From Nitrospira sp. (GTDB lineage: Bacteria > Nitrospirota > Nitrospiria > Nitrospirales > Nitrospiraceae): a stretch of DNA of 64,000 bases. Below are positions 32,230 to 40,736 of the stretch, one piece after another. Made by a program: the position numbers and the translations under genes. A model generated the notes under the pieces. It was not told where the DNA came from. It saw only the letters and a program-made list of their open reading frames with translations, and did no database searches. Every line of letters begins with the position of its first letter. The first letter of the stretch is position 1. The stretch covers positions 1-64,000 of the forward strand of contig JAHFEW010000004.1 in NCBI GenBank assembly GCA_023248215.1. Reading direction: 5' to 3'.

Positions 32230-32840
32230 GAGCTGAGCGTCTTGCCTCCCCGAAGCAGGAGCTTCTCTTATTTGCCCTGTGGCTGCCGGTGCGCTACCGC
32301 CTGCGAAATGAGCGGCTCGTGGAAGGAGGAACTACAGGACCACTTGCTGGGCCGATGGTTTGTCGACCTCGATCTGGACGCGCCGGGGGTGAAGGTGGCC
32401 ATCTTCACTAAGAACGGGAACCGTATATTGGCAGGCGAGGTGGCCATTGCGGTCTTCGTATAGGTTCTGGCGCAAACCAAGGCCCATCACCTGTTGTCCG
32501 ACGAGCACTTCACGGTCGACGGCACGCTGATCGAAGCCTGGGCCGGCGAGCAGAGTTTCAAGCCGAAGACGCACACCGCGCCAGTTCCGCCGACGGATGA
32601 TCCGAGCAATCTCAGTGTGGATTGCTTGGGCGAGCGTTGGATGAATGCCTCCCCATGTCTCAACCACTGATCCAGAGCCCAGCTGTACAGGAAGGCGTCA
32701 GGCCAGGAGCCCACACAGTGATTCTTGGATCATGGGCTGATAGAGAGTCGGCATGGACTGGTCGTGAACACGCACCTCGCCCCAACGCCGACACGGCGGA
32801 GCGGGAGACGGCGGTCGCCTTTTCAGGTGCCGACAGCAGG
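32230..32840 (+). pseudogene. Decayed IS5-like transposase
   Basis: Pieces of one transposase appear in order across frames: KQELLLFALWLPVRYRLRNE, then LLGRWFVDLDLDAPGVKVAI with FTKNGNRILAGEVA, an in-frame stop at 32461-32463, then AKAHHLLSDEHFTVDGTLIE and AWAGEQSFKPK (the conserved D-G-T-x-I-E-A-W-A block), then TTDPE, and finally DHGLIESRHGLVVNTHLAP after another frameshift. The order and motifs match IS5/IS1182-like transposases. At least one stop and two frameshifts make it non-functional. Confidence 0.8.
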
Positions 32841-33022
32841 TTTCCGGGGTGGGACGCTCTTCCGTCAAGGGAGGGAGTGCGATGGTGGTCGTGGAAGGAT
32901 GCGGTTCTCAGCTGCCTCATTCAATCCTGATTTTTCCGCGGCCTGCTGGACGCGCAATCGCCGGGAGAAGGAGCGGGGAAAGCAGATCGGGCGAGGCAAT
33001 CTTTGGCAAGGAGGGATGAACC

Positions 33023-34195
33023 ATGCGCTACGTAGGTGTCATAGGTGGAATCGTTGCCGCGCTCGCCTTCGCTACGACAGCGAGTGCGGGGTCGTTTGAG
33101 GAGAAGGCGCTCGTGACGGTTGGTGGGGCCGAGTATATGATGAGCGGGCATATCGTCAAGATCGAAGGGGGCGCTTACTGGATCAGGAAGGCCTCCGGCG
33201 ATGTGGTGCGAGTCGGGGTCACGGAAGCGACGCACCTGATCTGTCCGACTCGTGCCGGTAGCAAGGGGGCGAAGATCGAATCGAAGCCCGGGAGCGGGTT
33301 TCGGATCGGGGACTGTCCGTTTCAACCGGGGGACACCGTGAAGGTTGAGATCTCGGACCTCGGCTGGGCGAGCCTCATCCGGAATGATGTGCCCCCAGCT
33401 TCTGAAACGAAGCAACTTGGACTGCCCCAGGGGTGGGAAGGCGACATTCCCCATGGGGTGCTCTCCTTCAAAGGTGGGCCCCAGTATCCTGTGCACACCA
33501 AGGATGGCCACCAGGTCGGCCATCTCGCAGGGACCCTGACCGACACCGAGTTGGGGACCGAGTATAGCCTTATCGTCCTCGACGCGGACCATGACACGAT
33601 ATCTGTGCCATGGAGCCAGCTGCGGCAGGAATGGCCGCAGGCCAATAATCCTAGGGTGGTGATGCAGATAACAAAGGCGCGTCTCGAGGAGATGCACCCG
33701 CCTGAATACAAGTCCGCGAACCTCATTTCGGTCCCGGCACTGCGTGACTTCTGGGCAAAGGCCGCACCCCCCGAACCTGTCGTCGCAAGAGAAGTTGACG
33801 TGACAATTGATATCAGCGAGAAAGCCTTTCAGATCACAAAAGGGGGAAGTGAGCGGGGCTTTCATCTCGTGGCAGGGATGCCGGCTGCCATTCGACTTCG
33901 CAACGGTGATCAGGTGGCGCATGAATTTGTGTCTACCCTGTTCCAGGATGTCCCGTTCCGTCTGTCGGGCAACGCCACGGTGGTCAAGGCTGCACGCGCC
34001 TCCGGAGTTCGCCTCGATCCAGGGCAAACGGTGACCCTTGAGTTCACCGCTCCTCAGGGGAAGGTGGACTCTAACGGCATCATGGAGACTTCCTATGATG
34101 CCTTCTGGTGCAACGTCCATGGGAAGGAGCATGGAGGGAAGATGCGCGGGGAAGTGATGGTCCTCACGACCACGGGCGAGGTCGGCGGCGGATGA
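33023..34195 (+). CDS. Exported two-domain protein with C-terminal cupredoxin domain
   Basis: A signal peptide (GIVAALAFATTASAGSF) is followed by a 240-residue region of unknown type (VGGAEYMMSGHIVKIEGGAY; a PRC-like part YPVHTKDGHQVGHLAGTLTD) and a cupredoxin at about residues 260-385. The copper ligands are visible: His in DQVAHEFV, then Cys, His and Met in FWCNVHGKEHGGKMRGE. It should carry one type-1 copper for electron transfer or copper storage in the periplasm. AAGGAGG precedes the ATG. A terminator hairpin follows. Confidence 0.82.
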   Translation: MRYVGVIGGIVAALAFATTASAGSFEEKALVTVGGAEYMMSGHIVKIEGGAYWIRKASGDVVRVGVTEATHLICPTRAGSKGAKIESKPGSGFRIGDCPFQPGDTVKVEISDLGWASLIRNDVPPASETKQLGLPQGWEGDIPHGVLSFKGGPQYPVHTKDGHQVGHLAGTLTDTELGTEYSLIVLDADHDTISVPWSQLRQEWPQANNPRVVMQITKARLEEMHPPEYKSANLISVPALRDFWAKAAPPEPVVAREVDVTIDISEKAFQITKGGSERGFHLVAGMPAAIRLRNGDQVAHEFVSTLFQDVPFRLSGNATVVKAARASGVRLDPGQTVTLEFTAPQGKVDSNGIMETSYDAFWCNVHGKEHGGKMRGEVMVLTTTGEVGGG

Positions 34196-34216
34196 TGAAG
34201 GCTTAGATCACCTATA

Positions 34217-34247
34217 CCGGGTCGCCCGATTGATTCGGGCGACCCGG
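34217..34247 (+). terminator. Rho-independent terminator after cupredoxin gene
   Basis: CCGGGTCGCCCGA and TCGGGCGACCCGG form a 13-bp stem with a 5-base loop, followed by TTTCCTT. Confidence 0.85.
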
Positions 34248-34415
34248 TTTCCTTCACGCTTCCCACTTCCTCGGCGGTCTTTCTCGTCGACCTCAGAGGG
34301 AAACATCCTCCCCTATGATCGAATGATCGAATCTAGTCTCTGACATGGAGGGGTCGGTACAATAGCAGGTGCTAAGACAAACCCCAGGCAGGCTCCTCAC
34401 CACGGAGTGCCGTTC

Positions 34416-34931
34416 GTGAGAAACAAGAACAAGGCGAAAGGGGGGCCGTCGCGATTGGCATTGACAGCCTCAGTTATCTCGCTCGCGCTAGGGCTGGGGA
34501 ATGCCGGGATAGGTTTTGCCGAGGAGTGGCTTTATGAGCCCGATGTGGTCCTTGTGATGAAGGATAAGGCTTTTCACGTGATCAAAGGGACACAACCAGA
34601 GGACCTGCTGCAGAATCCGGCCTTCTCGCTACCGGCCGGGATGGACCTCGTCGTCCTGCTCCGCAATGAGGACGATGTAGCGCATGAGTTCGTCTCGCCG
34701 TTGCTCATGAAGGTGGAGGACCTTCAGATCTCAGGCCGGGCTACCCTGGTCTATACTCACACCGCCGTCGGGGTTCGGGTTGAGCCGAGAGACAGCGTGC
34801 TGCTCCGCTTTGACATCCCTGAGGCTGGCTACGATCAGTTTCATTTCTGGTGCAATATCCATGGAAGGTTTCTTGATGACACAATGCGAGGGGAGATCTT
34901 TATCCTGAATGCGAAACACTCATCCCAGTAA
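34416..34931 (+). CDS. Exported single-domain cupredoxin
   Basis: A basic start and hydrophobic stretch (ALTASVISLALGLGNAGIGF) export a 130-residue cupredoxin: VVLVMKDKAFHVIKG, DDVAHEFVSPLL (His ligand) and FWCNIHGRFLDDTMRGEIF (Cys, His, Met ligands). It is a paralogue of the C-terminal domain of the protein encoded just upstream; both keep A-H-E-F and W-C-N-x-H-G. A GTG at 34416 is preferred because GGAG lies 8 bases upstream; a GTG at 34407 is an alternative. Confidence 0.82.
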   Translation: MRNKNKAKGGPSRLALTASVISLALGLGNAGIGFAEEWLYEPDVVLVMKDKAFHVIKGTQPEDLLQNPAFSLPAGMDLVVLLRNEDDVAHEFVSPLLMKVEDLQISGRATLVYTHTAVGVRVEPRDSVLLRFDIPEAGYDQFHFWCNIHGRFLDDTMRGEIFILNAKHSSQ

Positions 34932-35042
34932 CCGGACGTCGGAACTTTTGAGGATCTATGGGGTGATGGATGCGATTGCACCGATGAAGATGTGCTCTTC
35001 TGAAGCAGGTTCTGCCTCAGAGAGCTGAGTAAGAGGTGTGTC

Positions 35043-35624
35043 ATGATCGAGAGAACAGCGGGACGGATCCTTGGCGGACTCTGCGCCATCCTACTCGCCG
35101 GTGTCGCAGTGGATGTCGCGCAGGCCGGAGAGACGGCGGGAATCCCACCGGAAGTGGTGGCAGAGTACCTTCATGCGATCATTCAGGCCGATCGGACCAT
35201 CTATTCCACTCATGTAGTGGAGCGGCTGCAGGATCTCAAGGTCACTGTGGCGGCGGAAGAATGGAAAGCGAGGGGGACGTTGCCCCTTCCGGCTCAAATG
35301 CTCCAGATGACTGGTCAAGAGATTCAGGGGCTCGGACTCGGTCTTCGTATCCGGTTGGCCAGCCTGTGGCCGATTTATGAAAAAAACGGACCAGCCGATC
35401 AGTTCGAACAAGCGGGCCTGGAAGCGGTGGCAAAGAATTCCCGGACGCCCTATACGGGAATCATTGCCGAAAATGACAGGCACATTTTCAAGGCGATATT
35501 TGCGGACAGGGCCGTCACCAAGGTCTGTGTCGCGTGCCATAACAGCCATGATCACAGCCCGAAGCAGGACTACAAGCTCTATGATGTGATGGGAGGGATC
35601 ATCATTTCGTTTCCAGTCCAATGA
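35043..35624 (+). CDS. Exported mono-haem DUF3365 (Tll0287-like) protein
   Basis: A signal peptide (ILGGLCAILLAGVAVDVAQA) is followed by the Tll0287-like domain: IQADRTIYSTHVVERLQDL, GTLPLPAQMLQMTGQEI, LASLWPIYEKNGPADQFE, and a single c-type haem motif CVACHNSHDHSPKQDYKLYD with the GG-I-I tail. Such domains are small haem sensors or electron carriers in the periplasm. AGAGGTG precedes the ATG. A second, related gene lies 325 bases downstream. Confidence 0.85.
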   Translation: MIERTAGRILGGLCAILLAGVAVDVAQAGETAGIPPEVVAEYLHAIIQADRTIYSTHVVERLQDLKVTVAAEEWKARGTLPLPAQMLQMTGQEIQGLGLGLRIRLASLWPIYEKNGPADQFEQAGLEAVAKNSRTPYTGIIAENDRHIFKAIFADRAVTKVCVACHNSHDHSPKQDYKLYDVMGGIIISFPVQ

Positions 35625-35949
35625 GTCCATTTCACCCCTGCGATCCGCAGAGGCCTGGTCAAAAAGATTCCGGAACCATCGTTCATCAAAGGAGCCCGTC
35701 CGACAGGCTTCGACGTCCAGCTTTTCCGACACCAGGTGAATGATCGCATGCGCCTGGGATGTTGATAGAGCTGAAGAGGGTTTGTCTCTTGATTCTGAAC
35801 ATTGTCGAGGTACGGGCTATGATCAATCGGCTGTGAGAGACCGATGGAGGCGGGGTCTGAGAAGACCGAGGGTCAGCGAGGGCGGGATTGGTGGCATCCA
35901 AAGTCCGATATGGCCCGAGAAGCCGGTGAGCCAGAAAGGAGAATGCATC
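35625..35949. other. Gene-free stretch between the two haem-protein genes
   Basis: These 325 bases hold no ORF with recognisable content. A promoter for the second haem-protein gene probably lies here, but no clear pair of hexamers stands out. Confidence 0.4.
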
Positions 35950-36531
35950 ATGATCAGGAAAGGCCTTGCGTTGGGAACCGTATCAATACTTATCGCAGTA
36001 TTCGTGTATTGGGGGACATCGTTTGGAGCAAAGGACTGCGGCGGAATTCCTGCAGAGAGAGTGGCCGACATGGTGCATGCCGTGATCCAGTCACACCGCA
36101 CCTTTTACACCATCCATGTCGTGGAGCGGATGCAGGCGAAGGGCATCGCCGTCGCTGCGGAAAATTGGCAGTCCACAAGCGCACTTCCCCTCCCAGTCCA
36201 GTTCTTGCAAGAGTCAGCCCGTTTGGCAGTGAACACGCAGGCCAAGATTGGATACAAGCTCATCAGCCTCTGGCCTATCAACAAACAGAATGGGCCCAAA
36301 ACCGAATTCGAGCAAAAAGGGCTTTTGGAAACCCTGCAGCATCCGGAACGTCCCTACACCGAAGTGGTCATGCATGGGGGGGACTCGTATCTCCAGGCCA
36401 TTTATGCCGACAGGGCTGTTTCTCAGGCCTGCATCGGCTGCCACAACGCACACCAGGACAGTCCGAAGCGGAATTTCAAGCAGAATGACGTAATGGGCGC
36501 AATTATGGTCACGGTCCCGCTCGGTCAGTAG
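35950..36531 (+). CDS. Exported mono-haem DUF3365 (Tll0287-like) protein, second paralogue
   Basis: The protein starts MIRKGLALGTVSILIAVFVY, a signal or membrane anchor, and repeats the pattern of its neighbour: QSHRTFYTIHVVERMQAKG, SALPLPVQFLQESAR, ISLWPINKQNGPKTEFEQKG, and haem motif CIGCHNAHQDSPKRNFKQND. The two proteins align along their full length and came from a duplication. AAAGGAG precedes ATG 35950. With the two cupredoxins it makes a four-gene copper/haem set. Confidence 0.85.
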   Translation: MIRKGLALGTVSILIAVFVYWGTSFGAKDCGGIPAERVADMVHAVIQSHRTFYTIHVVERMQAKGIAVAAENWQSTSALPLPVQFLQESARLAVNTQAKIGYKLISLWPINKQNGPKTEFEQKGLLETLQHPERPYTEVVMHGGDSYLQAIYADRAVSQACIGCHNAHQDSPKRNFKQNDVMGAIMVTVPLGQ

Positions 36532-36622
36532 CAGTCTAGTTTCATGACATTGTGAGAGATGATGACTGTGCACAGTCAATACGGTAGGGTCTCTCGGAAC
36601 AATCAACGGAAGGGATGGCTCC

Positions 36623-36785
36623 ATGACCGACCATACCAATGGTCGTACGGAGGTGCAGTAACGGAAGCACATGCGGCAGAGTCGTGGTCCCTATCTGGTG
36701 CAAGCCCAGCAGTTGTGCGTCACTGTTGCGACGATCGCCAAATGGAAGCGCCGCGCCATTCCTGCGGATCGCAACACCGAAGCTG
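36623..36785 (+). pseudogene. IS481-like transposase N-terminal remnant
   Basis: The frame MTDHTNGRTEVQ, a TAA stop, then RKHMRQSRGPYLVQAQQLCV and TVATIAKWKRRAIPADRNTE matches the N-terminal helix-turn-helix of IS481-type transposases (R-x-x-I-x-x-S ... V-A-K-W-K-x-R). The rest of the transposase is missing and the sequence runs into a MerR remnant. Confidence 0.65.
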
Positions 36786-36792
36786 CCGTTCC

Positions 36793-36931
36793 CCATGCTC
36801 GCCATAGACCGATATCTCGACGGCCGACGGGAAGACGGGCTGAGGAACTTGAGCTGCTTGGAGTACCGGACTGTCTGGATGTTGACGCCGACCGCGTTCG
36901 CGAGTTGCCCAACCGTTCGCCCCGCTGTCAC
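36793..36931 (-). pseudogene. MerR-family regulator remnant
   Basis: MTAGRTVGQLANAVGVNIQT with VRYSKQLKFLSPSSRRPSRY parallels the start of the intact MerR at 25428 (MPAGLTIGQFAKAVGVNIQT). After that the frame shifts (YGEHGERQ appears in another frame) and joins the IS481 remnant. The upstream 140 bases also match those upstream of the intact merR-type gene, including an ACCCT-N5-AGGGT operator (36959-36973) and a CTCTCGACCAAGCG block, so the whole promoter region was once duplicated. Confidence 0.75.
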
Positions 36932-37083
36932 CTTCTCTCATCCGATGAGACTCCAGACCCTGCACGAGGGTACCGGGCACAGCGGAGAGTTCTTTTTTCC
37001 CACTCTTCCCAACTGTAAGAACTCTCTCGACCAAGCGACTCCTCTCCGCCAGTTGAACTATGAAAAGGCCTGGTCCGTCGTCA

Positions 37084-37101
37084 CTGTAAGCCGGCTTACA
37101 G
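37084..37101 (+). promoter_or_regulatory. CRP-type palindrome upstream of ArsM-ArsS-PiT operon
   Basis: CTGTAAGCCGGCTTACAG is a perfect 18-bp palindrome with TGTAA and TTACA half-sites. TACGCT at 37122-37127 can serve as -10, its first base exactly 29.5 from the palindrome centre, giving a start near 37134 with the site at -41.5. Confidence 0.75.
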
Positions 37102-37219
37102 AAGTCCTCTGCCCTTCGCTGTACGCTCCCATGGAAACATCTACCGATCTACAGAAACGAGATTGACCTGGAAAGGGAGGGGTTGATACATAGACGCATC
37201 TCGATAGGTACATTGAACG

Positions 37220-38419
37220 ATGAGGGAGGCCATGCCGATCGACGATATTACCCAGAAAGTCAGCGACCGATATGCCCGGGCGGCAGCAACGGGCGAACAG
37301 ATGTGCTGCCCGACAGGATACGACTTTACCGACCTCAAATCGTTCGTCCCCGAGGAGGTGCTAAAGATCTCCTATGGCTGCGGCACCCCGGCCGGGCTGA
37401 ACACCGTCCAGCCTGGCGAAACCGTGCTGGACATCGGCTCCGGCGGCGGCATCGATTGTTTTGAAGCCGCCCGTCGCGTCGGCCCCACCGGAAAGGTGAT
37501 CGGCATCGACATGACCGACACCATGCTGGAAATTGCCCGCCGCAATGCCCCCATCGTCGCCGCGAACTTGGGCTACGCGACCCCGAATATCGAATTCCGC
37601 AAAGGCATGGCTGAGGCCATGCCGGTCGAGGATGCGAGCGTCGATCTCATTATTTCCAATTGTGTGATCAATCTGGCGCCCGACAAGCGGAAGGTGTTCC
37701 ATGACATGTATCGCGTCCTGAAGCCGGGGGGCCGGTTCACGATTTCCGATATTGTGGCCGATCAGGTCGTACCGCAATATCTGGTCCACGATTCGGTCAG
37801 GTGGGGAGACTGCCTGTCCGGCGCCTTGCAAGTGCAGGATTACATCGGCGGCATGGTGGATGCCGGCTTTCAGGCCGTGCACCAGATGAAGTCCACGCCC
37901 TGGCAATCGATCGATGGTATCCATTTTCTGTCGGTCACGCTCACCGGGTACAAATTCCCTCCCGTCACCGACGATGCGGCCCCTCTCTATGCAACCCTTC
38001 GAGGGCCCTTCTCTACTGCGACGGATGAACTCGGTCAGCAATATCGACGGGGCATCCCGCAATCCATCGATTCCCGCACTGCACAACTCTTGCAAAGCCC
38101 GCCGCTACAGTCGCTGTTCCTCATTGACCAGACGCCCGTCTTCATTGAGGCGACAGACCCGCGATGGTGCGCCGTGCTTCCGGAGGAAACGCCCTGTGTG
38201 TGGAAGGGAGACTATGCGATTCTCACCGGCCCGGTCATCAATGCGGAAGATGACGATCACCACCAGTACTACCGCGGCGTTCCCCTTGAGATCTGTTCGA
38301 AAACGCTCCAGGTCCTGACGCAGGATACCTATCGCCCCCACTTCACGATCTACAACCGGGCCTCGACAGGCGTGAACGGCACCGAAGTGGCCTGCAGCCC
38401 AACCGGCGGCTGTTGCTGA
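37220..38419 (+). CDS. arsM: ArsM-like methyltransferase of arsenosugar type
   Basis: The SAM-binding domain holds VLDIGSGGGIDCFEAARRVG, VIGIDMTDTMLEIARRNA, VDLIISNCVINLAPDKRKVF and RVLKPGGRFTISDIVAD, as in arsenite methyltransferases. Cysteines that may bind arsenic are MCCPTGYDF, SYGCGTP, NCV and a C-terminal GGCC. The 399 residues are longer than plain ArsM; the extra C-terminal part is typical of the arsenosugar form that precedes ArsS. It adds methyl groups to As(III). The ATG at 37220 is used; an ATG at 37232 is possible. A CRP-type palindrome, not an ArsR operator, lies upstream. Confidence 0.85.
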   Translation: MREAMPIDDITQKVSDRYARAAATGEQMCCPTGYDFTDLKSFVPEEVLKISYGCGTPAGLNTVQPGETVLDIGSGGGIDCFEAARRVGPTGKVIGIDMTDTMLEIARRNAPIVAANLGYATPNIEFRKGMAEAMPVEDASVDLIISNCVINLAPDKRKVFHDMYRVLKPGGRFTISDIVADQVVPQYLVHDSVRWGDCLSGALQVQDYIGGMVDAGFQAVHQMKSTPWQSIDGIHFLSVTLTGYKFPPVTDDAAPLYATLRGPFSTATDELGQQYRRGIPQSIDSRTAQLLQSPPLQSLFLIDQTPVFIEATDPRWCAVLPEETPCVWKGDYAILTGPVINAEDDDHHQYYRGVPLEICSKTLQVLTQDTYRPHFTIYNRASTGVNGTEVACSPTGGCC

Positions 38420-38453
38420 GCATCGAACCGGCGATGAGGAAAGGATCGATTCG

Positions 38454-39494
38454 ATGGGTCTAAGCCTGCTCGCGCGACGGGACCCGCTCGCGGCACCTTC
38501 GGAACAGCTGCGCCTGCTGGCGCAGCCCACGGCCTGTCCGCCGTTCGAGCAGGCGCTCAATCATGCGGGGCTCTATCCTCTTGGGGCAACCGGCATCACG
38601 ACGCTCCAACTCAATGTCGGGAAGCTCTGCAATCAAACCTGCCGGCATTGCCATGTGGATGCCGGGCCAGATCGAACCGAGGTGATGTCGAAAGACACGA
38701 TTGACCTCTGCCTGCAGGCCCTTGCTCGCACCGATATTCCCACGGTGGACATCACGGGCGGCGCCCCGGAACTCAGTCCTCATTTCCGGTGGCTCGTCGA
38801 GCAGGCAAAGTCCTTAGGCCGGCAGGTGCTGGATCGGTGCAATCTATCCGTGCTTCTCCTACCTTCGCAGGCCGACCTGGGGGAGTTTCTCGCGCAACAT
38901 CGCGTGGAGGTGATTGCCTCGTTGCCCTCCTATCAGGCGTCGCAGACAGATGCTCAGCGTGGTGAGGGGGTTTTCAACAAATCGATGGAGGCCCTCCGGC
39001 TGTTGAACCGGCTGGGCTACGGCAAAGAAGGAACGGGTCTCACGCTGAATCTGGTGTACAACCCGGTCGGCGCCTTTCTCCCGCCGAAGCAAGAAGGGAT
39101 CGAGGCACAGTTCCGGAAAGAGCTGGCGACGCGCCACGGCATCAGTTTCACGCACCTCTATACCATCACCAACATGCCCATCAGTCGCTTCTTGGAATTC
39201 CTCCTGGAGAGCGGCAACTACGAGGGCTACATGGAACGGATCGCGAACGCCTTCAACCCGGTGGCTGCGGCAGGGGTCATGTGCCGCTATACGCTGTCGG
39301 TGGGGTGGGATGGCACCCTCTACGATTGCGACTTCAATCAGATGCTGGAGTTGCCGGTCTCGCAGGGGACACCCCGGCACATTCGAGATTTCGATCCGGC
39401 CCAACTGCAGCGCCGCCGGATCGTCACCGGGAATCACTGCTACGGCTGTACGGCTGGGTCCGGCTCGTCCTGTGGCGGTGCCGTGACGCCTTGA
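38454..39494 (+). CDS. arsS: Arsenosugar biosynthesis radical SAM protein ArsS
   Basis: The radical-SAM cluster motif is CNQTCRHCHVDAGPDRTE, with TVDITGGAPELSPHFRWLVE, then NLSVLLLPSQADLGEFL and the C-terminal Cys-rich segment DCDFNQML, CYGCTAGSGSSCGG. These match ArsS, which adds the 5'-deoxyadenosyl group from SAM to methylated arsenic to begin arsenosugar synthesis. GAGGAAAGGA lies upstream of the ATG, and it follows the ArsM-like gene by 34 bases. Confidence 0.92.
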   Translation: MGLSLLARRDPLAAPSEQLRLLAQPTACPPFEQALNHAGLYPLGATGITTLQLNVGKLCNQTCRHCHVDAGPDRTEVMSKDTIDLCLQALARTDIPTVDITGGAPELSPHFRWLVEQAKSLGRQVLDRCNLSVLLLPSQADLGEFLAQHRVEVIASLPSYQASQTDAQRGEGVFNKSMEALRLLNRLGYGKEGTGLTLNLVYNPVGAFLPPKQEGIEAQFRKELATRHGISFTHLYTITNMPISRFLEFLLESGNYEGYMERIANAFNPVAAAGVMCRYTLSVGWDGTLYDCDFNQMLELPVSQGTPRHIRDFDPAQLQRRRIVTGNHCYGCTAGSGSSCGGAVTP

Positions 39495-39503
39495 GTCCTA
39501 TCC

Positions 39504-40637
39504 ATGGAACTTTCCGCACTCGCCTTCGCACTGGTGCTCGCCTTGGCATTCGCCAACGGGACGAACGATGTCTCGAAGGCCATCGCGACCCTGGTCGGCA
39601 GCGGTGTGACGGATTATCGGACGGCGATCACCTGGGGAACACTTTGGACCATCGCCGGTGCGGGAACATCCGCGTTTGTTGCGAGTGCGATGGTTAAAAC
39701 GTTTAGCCATGGCCTCATCCCATCGAACAGGGTCCTCCACCCGGCCGTCGCCCTGGCCGTCTTGATTGGAACGATGGCATGGGTCTTCATTGCGTCCCGC
39801 ACCGGCTTCCCCGTCTCGACAACCCATGCCCTCACCGGCGCCATCGTGGGTTCCGGATTCGTTGCTTTTGCGGGAGAGGGATTGATCTGGCCTGCAATTG
39901 GACAGAAGATCGCTTTTCCCTTGTTGCTCAGCCCGTTTCTCGCCTTCGCTGTCTCGCTCCTCATCCATCCGGCCGTGCGCGTGCTGGCCGCGAGGTGGGA
40001 AGGAGCCTGCGTGTGCGTGATACCCGCGTCGCGCGCGCTCGTCGCAATCGACGCGCGCGGCAGCACGCGAACTCTCTTCCAGACTGAGCGCTTCGGACAG
40101 CCGGTCATGGCAGTGCCATCTCAATGCGATCGGGCCGGCCTACAGGGATTGGTCATGGGGCTCGATACGATTCACTGGCTCTCCAGCGGCCTCGCTTCTT
40201 TTGCCCGCGGCACGAACGACGCGCCAAAGATCGTGGCGATGCTGTTGCTCGGCAGTGCGACCGCTGTGTGGCCAAGCACCTCGTTCCAGCTCGCCGCCTT
40301 CGGGGGAGTCTCCCTGGCAATGGGGCTCGGCAGTTATTTCGGTGGACTCCGCGTAACGGAAGTGCTCGCTGAGAAAGTCACGAAGATGAATCATGCGGAA
40401 GGACTGTCTGCCAACCTGACGACCTCCTTCCTCGTGCTCGTCTCCGGAACGCTGGGGCTGCCTGTCTCGACCACGCATGTCAGCAGCTCTGCGATTATCG
40501 GCATCGGTCTGCTCAAGGGGCTTCACACGGTCCGATGGACAACGGTCCGCGACATGGTCCTAGCCTGGGTCGTGACGCTTCCCGCAGCAGCACTCCTCGC
40601 CTGTGTCGCCTATCTGATTCTCGCCAGAATTCTCTAG
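39504..40637 (+). CDS. PiT-family phosphate (possibly arsenate) transporter
   Basis: The protein has about ten membrane helices and the two inverted PiT signatures FANGTNDVSKAIATLVGSGV near the start and FARGTNDAPKIVAMLLLGSA in the second half, with PVSTTHALTGAIVGSG and PVSTTHVSSSAIIGIG. PiT carriers move phosphate with protons or metal ions and also let arsenate in. Its place 9 bases after ArsS, in the same operon, suggests that it supplies or clears oxyanions during arsenic processing. Confidence 0.92.
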   Translation: MELSALAFALVLALAFANGTNDVSKAIATLVGSGVTDYRTAITWGTLWTIAGAGTSAFVASAMVKTFSHGLIPSNRVLHPAVALAVLIGTMAWVFIASRTGFPVSTTHALTGAIVGSGFVAFAGEGLIWPAIGQKIAFPLLLSPFLAFAVSLLIHPAVRVLAARWEGACVCVIPASRALVAIDARGSTRTLFQTERFGQPVMAVPSQCDRAGLQGLVMGLDTIHWLSSGLASFARGTNDAPKIVAMLLLGSATAVWPSTSFQLAAFGGVSLAMGLGSYFGGLRVTEVLAEKVTKMNHAEGLSANLTTSFLVLVSGTLGLPVSTTHVSSSAIIGIGLLKGLHTVRWTTVRDMVLAWVVTLPAAALLACVAYLILARIL

Positions 40638-40707
40638 CCCGCATTATTCATGAGGGTTCGTCACGAGACCGCGGAGACGCCATGCGAGACGAGCGGCGAG
40701 CCCGCCC

Positions 40708-40736
40708 GCCTGGCCGCGTGCAACCGGCGGCCAGGC
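40708..40736 (+). terminator. Hairpin after PiT gene
   Basis: GCCTGGCCGC and GCGGCCAGGC form a 10-bp stem with a 9-base loop about 70 bases after the stop, followed by TTGTCGC. It is the probable end of the ArsM-ArsS-PiT transcript. Confidence 0.65.

Larger units (their letters stand above)
30936..33022. other. Two-kilobase stretch without an intact gene
   Basis: The stretch holds a possible 25-codon ORF just after the helicase gene (30957-31034, MTDTDNTGESVTADYGDIVF, stop), and a decayed IS5-like transposase at about 32230-32840. The remaining DNA at 31.0-32.2 kb has only ORFs with no recognisable motif on either strand; one frame contains a lone CFLCH, which I do not trust as a haem site. 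The region looks like degraded mobile DNA. Confidence 0.6.

Noticed and set aside
36970..37024. CTGTAAGAACTCTCTCG near 37016 as a further CRP-type site
   Set aside because: Only one half-site matches; the second half lacks YYACA.
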